DNA of 64,000 nucleotides from Nitrosovibrio sp. Nv4 (GTDB lineage: Bacteria > Pseudomonadota > Gammaproteobacteria > Burkholderiales > Nitrosomonadaceae), in assembly GCF_900215485.1 (NCBI RefSeq), contig NZ_OCMZ01000002.1, positions 744,001-808,000 of the forward strand, given 5' to 3'. Positions 45,979 through 56,100 of the stretch are shown piece after piece (the stretch's first letter is position 1; each line of letters opens with the position of its first letter). The position numbers were made by a program, and so were the translations under genes. Under the pieces are notes generated by a model. The model searched no databases. It worked only from the letters and a program-made list of their open reading frames with translations, and was not told the DNA's origin.

Positions 45979-47286
45979 ATGCAAATACATGACCTGATCG
46001 GTATCGGCTTTGGCCCCTCTAACATTTCGCTCGCAATTACCCTGGAGGAAAAGAAACAGGAAGGATACGAAATAGACGCATTCTTTATCGAGAAGCAACC
46101 AAATTTCGCCTGGCATGCAAACATGATGCTGGATAACACACATATGCAGATATCCTTTCTGAAGGACCTGGCTACCCTGCGCAACCCATCCAGCCATTTC
46201 ACGTTCATCAATTATCTGCACCAGAAGCAGAGGCTCCAGGACTTCATCAACCTCAAGACATTTTTTCCCAGCCGCCACGAGTTCAACGATTACCTTGCCT
46301 GGGCTGCGTCCCACTTCGACGATCGCTGCGCTTATGGTGAAGAAGTGCTGGAAGTGCTGCCGGAAAAACGGAATGACGAAGTAACGCTGCTGCGGGTGCG
46401 TTCGCGCGATTCGCAGGGGGCGATCCGGGAGCGATTCGCACGCAACCTGATCGTCAGCGTGGGGGGAGTGCCCCGTATTCCCGAGTGCTTCCATCATTTG
46501 AGAAATGATGGGCGCATTTTTCATTCGAATAGCTATCTTCGTGAGATCGCCCGGCATGGGAACGCCGAAAAGATAGCGGTTGTCGGCGCGGGGCAAAGCG
46601 CCGCCGAAATCTTCATGGACCTACATAATCGCCCCGACGCCCCCCACGTCGACCTGATCATGCGCGCGCGCGCGATCAAGCCCTCTGATGACAGCCCATT
46701 CGTCAACGAAATTTTCAATGCGGATTTCACCGACTTTATTTTCAGCCGCTCCGAGCCGGACCGTACCGCCTTGCTGGAGGAAGTCTGGCACACCAACTAC
46801 GCCGCGCCCGATCTTGTCCTGATCGAACAAATCTTCAATGCCTTCTACCAGCAAAGGGTTACGGGCGATTTACGCCACCGATTCCTCAGGCGCCATGAAG
46901 TGGGCTCCGTCCGCACTTTACCTGAAGGACGAATCGAGCTGCTCCTTCGCGACCTCAATACGGACCGCGAGTACAACGCTTTGTACGACGTGGTGGTGCT
47001 TGCGACCGGTTACCGACGAGATTATCACAAGTCATTGCTGCGGCCACTTTCACCCTACATGGGCAGCTTCACCGTTGACCGCCACTATCGTTTGAAGAGC
47101 ACACCCAATTTCCATCCGGCTATCTTTCTTCAAGGAGCATGCGAAGAAACTCATGGTTTAAGCGATACGCTGCTTTCGGTGATTGCAGTGAGGACGGATG
47201 AGATAGGCCATGCCCTGTTTGACACGATCGAGCAGAAGGATGTAAGCCAGGCAGGAAGCCAGATACGCGCAGTGGCAAACCAATGA
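45979..47286 (+). CDS. L-ornithine N5-monooxygenase (PvdA/SidA family)
   Basis: This 435-residue flavoprotein hydroxylates the side-chain amine of ornithine (or lysine), the committed step of hydroxamate siderophore synthesis. It shows the FAD motif GIGFGPSN (8-15), the substrate-region WHANMMLDNTHMQISFLKDLATLRNP, the NADPH motif VVGAGQSAAE (about 198-207) and the C-terminal VVVLATGYRRD. The start ATG at 45979 has GAGGA 7 nt upstream; the frame extends 22 codons further without support. With the PvdF-like gene it would supply formyl-hydroxyornithine. The preference for ornithine over lysine is inferred from the PvdA-like sequence and the neighbouring formyltransferase. Confidence 0.93.
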   Translation: MQIHDLIGIGFGPSNISLAITLEEKKQEGYEIDAFFIEKQPNFAWHANMMLDNTHMQISFLKDLATLRNPSSHFTFINYLHQKQRLQDFINLKTFFPSRHEFNDYLAWAASHFDDRCAYGEEVLEVLPEKRNDEVTLLRVRSRDSQGAIRERFARNLIVSVGGVPRIPECFHHLRNDGRIFHSNSYLREIARHGNAEKIAVVGAGQSAAEIFMDLHNRPDAPHVDLIMRARAIKPSDDSPFVNEIFNADFTDFIFSRSEPDRTALLEEVWHTNYAAPDLVLIEQIFNAFYQQRVTGDLRHRFLRRHEVGSVRTLPEGRIELLLRDLNTDREYNALYDVVVLATGYRRDYHKSLLRPLSPYMGSFTVDRHYRLKSTPNFHPAIFLQGACEETHGLSDTLLSVIAVRTDEIGHALFDTIEQKDVSQAGSQIRAVANQ

Positions 47287-47397
47287 GTATAAAAATAGAA
47301 ACGAAAACAGAAACGAAAATCGCTCTCAGTCGCATTAAAGCGGTTAAAATATCGAATGCAGATACTTAACTTTTTTTAACTTCCAGCAAACAAAAAA

Positions 47398-49767
47398 ATG
47401 AAAGCCTATACAAAAACTATTAAAGGGCGCCGTCCACTTACCCACCGCATCCAACGCACCAAACTCGCAACCGCGCTACAGTACGCCCTCCTCAGCCTGT
47501 CGATGACAGGATATGCTCATGCACAACAGGCTTCTCCAGAACCGGCCAAGGCTGGGCAGTCCGAAAGGAAAATTCTTCCGGGAGAAGGTAGCACCGGGCA
47601 GTCCTCTGCAGAACCATCATCCGAATCGAAAGAAAAAACTTCAGAAGTGAAGGCTGCACCGGTTGCAAAAGATACTCAAACGCCGGCTGAACCGGGCAAG
47701 CAGGGGGAAACTGTCTTGCCAACAATGGTTATCAAGGATACAGGACTTGACAAAGTCGAGTATGGTACGAAAGATACCATGACAGCGACAAAGACGAAGA
47801 CCCCGATTATCGAAATACCCCAGTCGATGACCGTCATTACCCGCGATGAGATGACCATGCGCGGCGTGAACCTCCATTTCACCGAAGCACTGCGTTATAT
47901 ACCGGGCGTAACGGCAGACCAGTTCGGGTTTGATGGACGGGGTTTCGAGTATGTAAGCATGAGGGGCTTCAACTCCCTGAGCACTGCCAACTTCCGGGAT
48001 AATTTAAGCCAGCAGGGAAGAGGGCTCTTTTTCGCCGACTTCATCACCGATCCCTATTCTCTCGAGCGGGTGGATGTATTGCGCGGTCCCACCTCAGTCA
48101 CGTTTGGACGCGGCGATGCCGGAGGTATCGTGAACAGGATAACCAAGCTTCCCACTGCCGCTCCTATCCGCGAGATCGAACTCCAGTACGGCAATTTTGA
48201 CCGCAAGCGAATCGCGGGGGACTTCGGCCTGGCCAATGAAGATGGAACGCTGATGTTCCGGCTTGTGACCTCCGCGCTCGACACGGGTACCCAGCTACGC
48301 TTTGCCAATACAGGAGGAGACCGCGCCCAGATCAGGCGCTTTTACATCTCGCCGTCGCTGACCTGGCGTCCCACCGACAGGACATCCGTCACTCTTTTTG
48401 GTGATATCCTGAATAATCGCAGCGAAGCGTCTGCCTTTTACCAGGCTGCGCCAGATGGCCGCCCGACCAGAACAGTTCTGGGGGTACCCAACTATACGCA
48501 GTTTTCGACCGACCAGGCCTCCTTCAGCTATAAACTTGAGCACCATTTCAATGAAACCTTCACGGCGCGGCAAAACTTCCGTTTCATGCGGCTCGATGGC
48601 AGGTACAGAGACATTAATCCAGCGGGACTTGCCGCAGATGGAACCTTGGGTCGCAGTGCATTCGGTACCCGGGAACGAGTGGATCAAACGGTGCTCGATA
48701 CGCACGTGGAAGCTCGTGCTAACACAGGTCCTTTCAGGCATACGGCTTTGGTTGGAATCGACTGGAACCGCGTCGAATCCACCCTCAAATATTTTAACGC
48801 CAGTGCTCCAACACCCTCCATTAATGTTTTCAATCCCAACTATAACCTGCCAATACCCACACCGGATTCCCTGTTCATCGACGGCGTCCAGAAGATAGAC
48901 CAGGTTGGCTTTTACGTACAGGATCAAATCAAGTTTGATCAGCGCTGGGTTTTAACTCTAAGCGGCCGCCACGACAAGGTGTCGAGCGTTACTGACGTTA
49001 ATATTTTCAACCCGCAGCATACCGCGAGCAAAGATTCAGCGTACACCGGCAGGGCCGGCCTGACCTACCTTTTCTCCAACGGCGTCGCGCCTTATTTCAG
49101 TTATTCGCAATCTTTTCTGCCTCAATATGGGCTCGATTTTTTTAATAACAGTCCCTTCGAACCTACGCGCGCTTCCCAGTATGAAGTGGGCATCAAGTAT
49201 CAGCCTCCCGGCACCAGGAATTTGTTCACGGCAGCGTTGTTCGAGTTGACCAAAACCAACGTTCTGACTCCTGATCCTCGCACACCGCTTGGCTTGTCGG
49301 TAGCAGGTGCGGTTCGCTCCCGGGGCGCGGAACTGGAAGCAAGGACAGAGGTTTTTCGAGGCCTGAATGCGATCGGCGCTTTCAGCTATGTCGACGTCAA
49401 GGTAACCGAAAGTAGCCTTGGTTTTGAAGGTAACATGCCAGTCCGCGTTCCCAATCTGACAACCTCGGGCTGGCTCGATTATAACCTCGGCACGTTGAAT
49501 GTCGACGCGTTGAGAGGATTCTTCATTGGGGGCGGCGTACGCTATGTGGGCAGAGTGTTTAATGATGAGGCAAACACCAGCACTACGCCGTCGTTCACCC
49601 TGTTCGATGCGGTCCTTCGATATGATCACGGCCCCTGGCAGTTTCTCATCAATGCGAATAACATATTTGATGAAAAATACTTTACTGCAGGTCCCGCCTC
49701 AGGCAGCGGGAGCTTCTTCCTGGGGTCGCGACGTACTGTTGTAGGGACATTGAAACTGAGGTTTTGA
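47398..49767 (+). CDS. TonB-dependent siderophore receptor
   Basis: This 789-residue outer-membrane receptor has a long N-terminus with signal peptide (cleavage likely after YAHA, about 42), then an unusual ~70-residue linker rich in Pro, Lys, Glu, Ser and Ala. A TonB-box-like ETVLPTMVI and the plug domain follow (IEIPQSMTVITRDEMTMRG ... LRGPTSVTFGRGDAGGIVN). The 22-strand barrel ends in RRTVVGTLKLRF with the terminal Phe. There is no STN signalling domain, so control by an ECF sigma factor through this protein is unlikely. It follows the N-hydroxylase gene by 111 nt and is the likely uptake receptor for the siderophore of this locus. Confidence 0.95.
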   Translation: MKAYTKTIKGRRPLTHRIQRTKLATALQYALLSLSMTGYAHAQQASPEPAKAGQSERKILPGEGSTGQSSAEPSSESKEKTSEVKAAPVAKDTQTPAEPGKQGETVLPTMVIKDTGLDKVEYGTKDTMTATKTKTPIIEIPQSMTVITRDEMTMRGVNLHFTEALRYIPGVTADQFGFDGRGFEYVSMRGFNSLSTANFRDNLSQQGRGLFFADFITDPYSLERVDVLRGPTSVTFGRGDAGGIVNRITKLPTAAPIREIELQYGNFDRKRIAGDFGLANEDGTLMFRLVTSALDTGTQLRFANTGGDRAQIRRFYISPSLTWRPTDRTSVTLFGDILNNRSEASAFYQAAPDGRPTRTVLGVPNYTQFSTDQASFSYKLEHHFNETFTARQNFRFMRLDGRYRDINPAGLAADGTLGRSAFGTRERVDQTVLDTHVEARANTGPFRHTALVGIDWNRVESTLKYFNASAPTPSINVFNPNYNLPIPTPDSLFIDGVQKIDQVGFYVQDQIKFDQRWVLTLSGRHDKVSSVTDVNIFNPQHTASKDSAYTGRAGLTYLFSNGVAPYFSYSQSFLPQYGLDFFNNSPFEPTRASQYEVGIKYQPPGTRNLFTAALFELTKTNVLTPDPRTPLGLSVAGAVRSRGAELEARTEVFRGLNAIGAFSYVDVKVTESSLGFEGNMPVRVPNLTTSGWLDYNLGTLNVDALRGFFIGGGVRYVGRVFNDEANTSTTPSFTLFDAVLRYDHGPWQFLINANNIFDEKYFTAGPASGSGSFFLGSRRTVVGTLKLRF

Positions 49768-50107
49768 TATGCCGGCAAAACCCTGCTGTACTATAGCGGG
49801 GGAACGCCTGGCAGGACCTGACCCCCGATCTTGCCGTGTTGCTGGATCGGGTGAAAGTGGGCGTCGGCAATGCCAGCACTTGATAGTTCCGGAATAAAGA
49901 TCGTGAGCGTCAACCCGATCAGCATCCCTTGTTGCGGTGAAGGAAGCGGAAGTTGGGGGCTGATCACCCAGCCATCCACGTCTTACAGGCGTCTATTCCT
50001 GAAATTGATCGTTCAAAGCTGACTACATAAAACCCGCTGTTGAGTTGGTCGTAACTGGACCGTTCCCTCCAATTTCATGGCATCTTCTGGCCACTGATTG
50101 CGCTGGA
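49768..50107. other. Convergent intergenic region, no clear gene
   Basis: About 340 bp between the receptor gene and the convergent NRPS gene. A minus-strand open frame (49791-49979) with proline-rich content and short plus-strand frames exist, but none has a start signal or recognisable family. It could be decayed insertion-sequence DNA. No clear intrinsic terminator was found for either gene. Confidence 0.4.
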
Positions 50108-53100
50108 TCAGAGCGCCATCTCTGTCTCCATTGGTGTGGGAAGCGAATCTTCCAATGCAGACTCGACCCCTAGCAGCAAGGCGTTATGACGCACAATGGC
50201 GAAATGATCAGTATCCACTTCGATCGATTGCAATTTATCCTGGTCTATTTGCGAGGCAAGTGCCAGCCGATCCGACGATGTACGTTCCGCCGCCCACCAG
50301 CAAACAGGTTGCACTTGTAGAGGATTTAGGGCTTCCGCCTGCCAGGCAAGGGCTTTCAATCGACGCGTTACAATAAAAATTTGCGCCAACTGCTCTGCTC
50401 CCATATCAGCATAGCCAGGAGTCCGCGCACCTCTTGTCTGCTCGCGTTTACGCATCTGCTCGGCTGAAATCAAATGTTCCAGCACGCTAATAATCGTCTT
50501 CTCCGATTCCACGCCCCACAACGCGGCGTTCATGACGTCTCCCGTCTCGCTGCCCGGAATGACCACCGAAAGAAAATCCAGAAAATCCGCTTGCCAATCA
50601 TCGTTGCCTCGCTCCGCATTACCAGGAATAAATGGATCAACCAGGCCGAGGAATGAGACTGATTGCGCATCCGCCTCAAGGAAAGCCGCTATCATGGCTG
50701 CAAGGGCACCGCCCAGGGACCAGCCTAGCAGGTGGTATGGACCTTCAGGCTGAACGCGTCGAATGCTTTGACAATAATCGGCCGCCATCCGATCGAGAGA
50801 AATGTCACGGTGTGCGGGATCAGTAAGCATACGGGAGGGTAGCCCATAAACATTCCACTTTCCCTGTAAATGCCGTGCTAATGGCTGGTAGTCAAATACT
50901 GTGCCTGATCCTCCATGGACGCAGAATAACGATCTGGTTTCTGTTTTCTTATGAGAAAGGTTCAATGTCAAGGGCATGTATGGCCCGTTTTGATTTTGCG
51001 GTTCCAACTGGAGCAATGTGGCAATGGTAGGCCGCTCCATCAGATCACGAATTTTGAAGTTGAATTTGATGCTTCCCAGACTGCTCATTCGTGACATTAC
51101 TTTCAGGCACAATAACGAATCTCCTCCCAGAGCGAAAAAATTGTCCGTTTCCCCTACTCGCTCTATGCCTAGAACTTCCTGCCAGATTTCAGCCAACAAC
51201 CTGCCTTCCTCAGTGGATGGAGGTACATAGGTTCCCATCTCAGTATAATCGGAGTCAGGTAAGGCCTTGCGGTCCACCTTGCCGCTCGGGTTGAGAGGCA
51301 GACTCTCCAGCACTATAATCGCGGAAGGAAGCATGTAGTCAGGCAAAGCCTTGGCCAGGGCTTCGCGCAGTCGCGCAACCTCCAATTCCGCACCCGTGTG
51401 GAAGGAAACATAGGCAATGAGCCTTGCTCCGCCTGTTGCACCTTGCCCTTCCCGCGCAACCACCACCGCTTCCCTGACTTCAGGCTGAGCCAGCAATTGC
51501 GTTTCAATCTCGCCCAGCTCGATCCGGAATCCCCGTATCTTGACCTGATGATCCAGCCGTCCCAGGTATTCGATCTGTCCATCCGCGCGCCATCTTGCCA
51601 AATCTCCTGTGCGGTAGAGACGCCCTCCTCTCTCATCGAAGGGATCAGCAATGAAACGTTCCGCTGTCAGCCCGCCGCGGTTGAGATAGCCGCGTGCCAA
51701 CCCAGTGCCGCCAAGATACAGCTCTCCAGCCACCCCCTGAGGAACCGGACTGAGGTTCGCGTCAAGGATGTACGCTGTCCTGTCGCCGACAGGACTGCCG
51801 ATCGGCAGGTAGGCGCACTCGAAGCGCGTTCCGGGATAAGCTTTTGAAATGAGCGGTGTGATAACGGCTTCCGTCGGCCCATATCCGTTGATGATACGGG
51901 GAGGTTGCAGCGTCTCCTGGATGAATTCGAAGCTCGCCCGACTCGTCGCTTCCCCACCTACGATATAGAAACGGATCGGCAGATTTCGACCCGCACTACC
52001 CATCAGTTCGGCAAGCTGATGCAGATAGCTCGGCATGAAACAGGCGATGGTGATGCCATGCCTTGCGATTTCGGCAGCCGTCCGGTCCACGGGCCAAAGC
52101 TCGTTATCGCGCGGCATCAGGCCCGAGCCGAAAGCCAGGGGGACCAGCGAGCGCTCGTGCGCGCCGTCGAAATTGATCGAGGCAAATTGCAGCTCCCGGT
52201 CAGCCGGGCCCATGCCATAAGCTTCGCCTATCGCCTGGACATGCATTGCGAGAGGGCCATGCGCCACGCCCACGCCTTTTGGTTTTCCGGTGGAGCCGGA
52301 GGTATAGATGACATAGGCGAGGTTTTCACCATGCAGGCAGACTTGTGGGTTCCCCTCAGGCTCATCCTCGAGATCGAGCACATCCAGTTCCAGCACCTGG
52401 CACTTGGACGGATGCGGAATGCGGGATTGAATATGGCTTTGCGTCAAGAGCAGTTCAATGGCGCTGTCCGCTACCATGTGGGCTAGCCGCTCCTGCGGAT
52501 ACTCGGGATCCAGCGGGACATACGCGCCGCCTGATTTCAGGACGGCAAGCAGCCCAACCACCATGTCGATGGAGCGCTCCACCGCAATGCCCACCCTGGT
52601 CTCGGGCTCAACCCCTAATCCAATCAGCCGGTGCGCCAGCCGGTTCGCCCGCCGATTCAACTCGGCATAGCTCAGTTCGGTATCGCCAAAAATCAGCGCA
52701 ACTCCTTCCGGCCGCGCTTCTACCTGCCGCTCGATCAGCCTGTGTACAGGTTCTGTATCCCCATAACGCTTTTCATTGATGCCCCAGGCCTTAAACTGCG
52801 CACGCTCGCCTTCACCCAGTATGTCAATGTCGCCCAGACGCTTCGCAGAGCCAGTCAAACCATCCGCAATCTCCCCCAGCAACTTGATAACATGCGTAGC
52901 GATAGAACTTACCAAATCCGCGGAAAAATGGTTGGTAGCGTAAATATATTCCAGGTATAGAGTATCGCTTTGCATCACCGATACGGTTATCGGATAATTT
53001 GTCGCCTCCCTGCTTCTGACTTCCGAGAAGGCAAGCCCCCCGCGGGCGGATTGCTGCAAGACCTCGTCTATTGGATAGTTCTCGAACACCAGAATGGTGT

Positions 53101-56100
53101 CGAATAATCCCTGACCGCTTTGCCCCAGCCAGCGCTGGATTTCGTACAAGGGTGTATGCTCGTGTTCTCGGGAGGCGAGATTCTGCGCTTGCAGATCGCG
53201 CAACCAGCCACCTATCTCTTGCTCCGGCTTAAGCATAACGACCACTGGCAGCGTATTGATGAATAGCCCAAGCGTGCGCTCCGCTCCCGCCAAATCTGCA
53301 GGTCTACCAGCCACGGTAGCGCCAAAGACAACAATTTGTTTCCCGGTATACCGATTAAGCAAAATTGCCCAGACTGCTTGTATCAGGGTGTTGAGCGTAA
53401 CGCGTTCGCGCCTTGCGAACTGAATTAACCTTTCGGTAAGAGCCGGCTCCAGTTCACTGATATGCTTCCCATGGCTCGAATCATCGGGAAGCACAGGTAC
53501 CAAGCCGGCCAATCGGGTCGCCTCGATGCCATCCAGCCGCTCCCTCCAGTATGCTTCCGACGCCTTCGTATCGCGGCCCAGGAACCATTCGATAAAACTC
53601 CTGTAGCGGAGCCGGCTTCCGGATTCCGGTGCCGGCAGGGCGTTGCCTCCATGTTGCCGGACGACTTCCCCCATCAGTTGTGCGATGCTCCACCCATCAA
53701 GCAGCAGGTGATGGACCGTCCAGATGAGGTGATATCTATCCTCCGCCAACCGCACAAGCGTGAGGCGCATAAGCGGCGGCTTCGCAAGATCAAAACCTGA
53801 AGCGTGCTCTGATTGCGCCAGTTCATCAAGTTCACGCTCCTGGTCCTCACGTACGTATTCAGCCTGATGAGACCAGTCGTATACTCTAAACGGCAACCCG
53901 ACGGACTTGGCAACCCATTGCAAGGGTTTGCCATCCTGAACGACAAAACCTGTACGTAATACTTCATGACGCTCCAATGCCGTCTGCCATGCCGACTTGA
54001 ATCGTGCTACGTCCAAACCCTCGATGTCAGCTCTCAACTGGTTAAGATAAACGCCGCTGTTCATATCCAGTACGGCGTGGAACAGCATCCCCGTTTGCAT
54101 CGGAGAAAGCGGATAAAGGTCTTCAAGTTGCGCCGGGGGTATCCGCAAACCGTCCAGCTCCTGCTGGGTGATGCCCGCCAGGGGAAAATCCGATGGGGTA
54201 ACATTGTGGATACCGCTGGTGCAATGGGCAATCAGCGTTTCAAGCTCGGTGCGGTAGACGTTGATAAGCGCTTCGATAGTGCGCTTGTGGTAGCGCCTCT
54301 CGCTATAGCTTACCGTGAGCCATAGTTCACCCTGGTACACATGCCCGTTTATGGAAATATCGTGACTGAGGGGCGCATTTTCAGCGGTCAAATCCCCTAC
54401 CGGCTCGGTCGCCAACGTCCACAGGGCACTTTCGTCAAAACTCGCATCGAGTTGCCCCAGGTAGTTGAACACGATTTCAGGTTTAGGCAGCGACGTCATG
54501 GCTTCACGCTGTTCGGGTGTTCCATGGTATTTGAGCAGCCCGTAGCCCAGTCCTTTATTCGGAATTCTCCGCAGGTTTTCCTTGATGCACTTGATTCTCT
54601 TATCCAGATCGCCGGATGGATCGAGCATCACTGGATAGAGGCTGGTAAACCAGCCGACCGTTTGCGAAAGGTCGATATCGTATAAATCTTCCCGTCCATG
54701 GCCTTCCAGGTCAATCAGAATTCTCTTGCGGCCACTCCACCGGCAGAGGGCGCTTCCCAACGCGGTGAGCAAAAGGTCATTCACCTGGGTACGATACGCT
54801 GCGGGCGCCTGCTTAAGCAAGGCCAGGGTCTGCGCGCGGCCTAGCTTAAGTATTGCACTGGACTGATGGCGAGCGGTGCTGGCGCCATAGGGATTGTCGC
54901 AAGGCAGCGTGACGGGCACCCCCGCCAACGCCCGCCAGTAAACCAACTCTTCTGCATGTTCGCACGCGTAAGCCTGCAGTCGCCGGGTCCAGTCCTCATA
55001 GCTTTCGGTTTTTTCCGGTAGAGTAATCGGATTGCTGCCGCGGGCCTGACTGTAAACACTCTGCAAATCTTCGAGCAGGACGCGCCAGGAAACGCCGTCG
55101 ATCACGAGGTGATGGATGACCAACAGCAAGCGTTGACTACCATCCGCCATATGGACAAGCAAGGCACGCAGCAGCAGGCCTTCTGCGAGATTCAGGCTCC
55201 GCTGGGCCTCGTTGCATAACGCTTCCAGCTCCTTTTCAGTCCCAGCCTTCCGGACCCGCAGCAAATCACCTGGAACCGATTTCCCACAAAACTGCTGCCA
55301 GTCGCCACTCGCATTTTTCACATAGCGAAAGCGAAGCGCCTCATGATGATGTACCACGGCTTCCAATGCTTGTGCAAGATTGACAGGGTCTAAAGGCTCT
55401 CGGCTTTTCAGCAATGCGACCTGGTTCCAGTGATGTCGTGCTGGAATTTTCTGTTCAAAGAATTCAGCCTGAATAGGGAGCAGCGGTATGAAGCCATCCC
55501 TGGTTCCTTTATTCCTGTCTGCATTTATTCCTTCCTTCGATGTCACAACCGAGGCTACATTTGGGTTTGGGTTTGCGGTTGCAGTTGCCAATGATGCCTT
55601 GAGCGATGTCGTGACGCTCGCGAGCTCCGCGACGGTCTGCCGTTCGAACAGTTGGCGGGGTGTGATCTTCCAGCCGGCCCGCCGTGCTTTGGTGACAATC
55701 TGAAGGCTGAGAATGGAATCTCCCCCCAGTTCAAAGAAATTGTCGTGCCGTCCCACCCGTCCCACTCCCAGCACCTGCCCCCAGATGCCAGCCAGCACTT
55801 CCTCCACTTCTCCTTGCGGCACTTCATAATTATCCGTATTGGCGAATTCCGGCTCAGGCAGGGCCTTGCGGTCCACCTTGCCGCTCGGGTTGAGAGGCAG
55901 ACTCTCCAGCACTATAATCGCGGAAGGAAGCATGTAGTCAGGCAAAGCCTTGGCCAGGGCTTCGCGCAGTCGCGCAACCTCCAATTCCGCACCCGTGTGG
56001 AAGGAAACATAGGCAATGAGCCTTGCTCCGCCTGTTGCACCTTGCCCTTCCCGCGCAACCACCACCGCTTCCCTGACTTCAGGCTGAGCCAGCAATTGCG

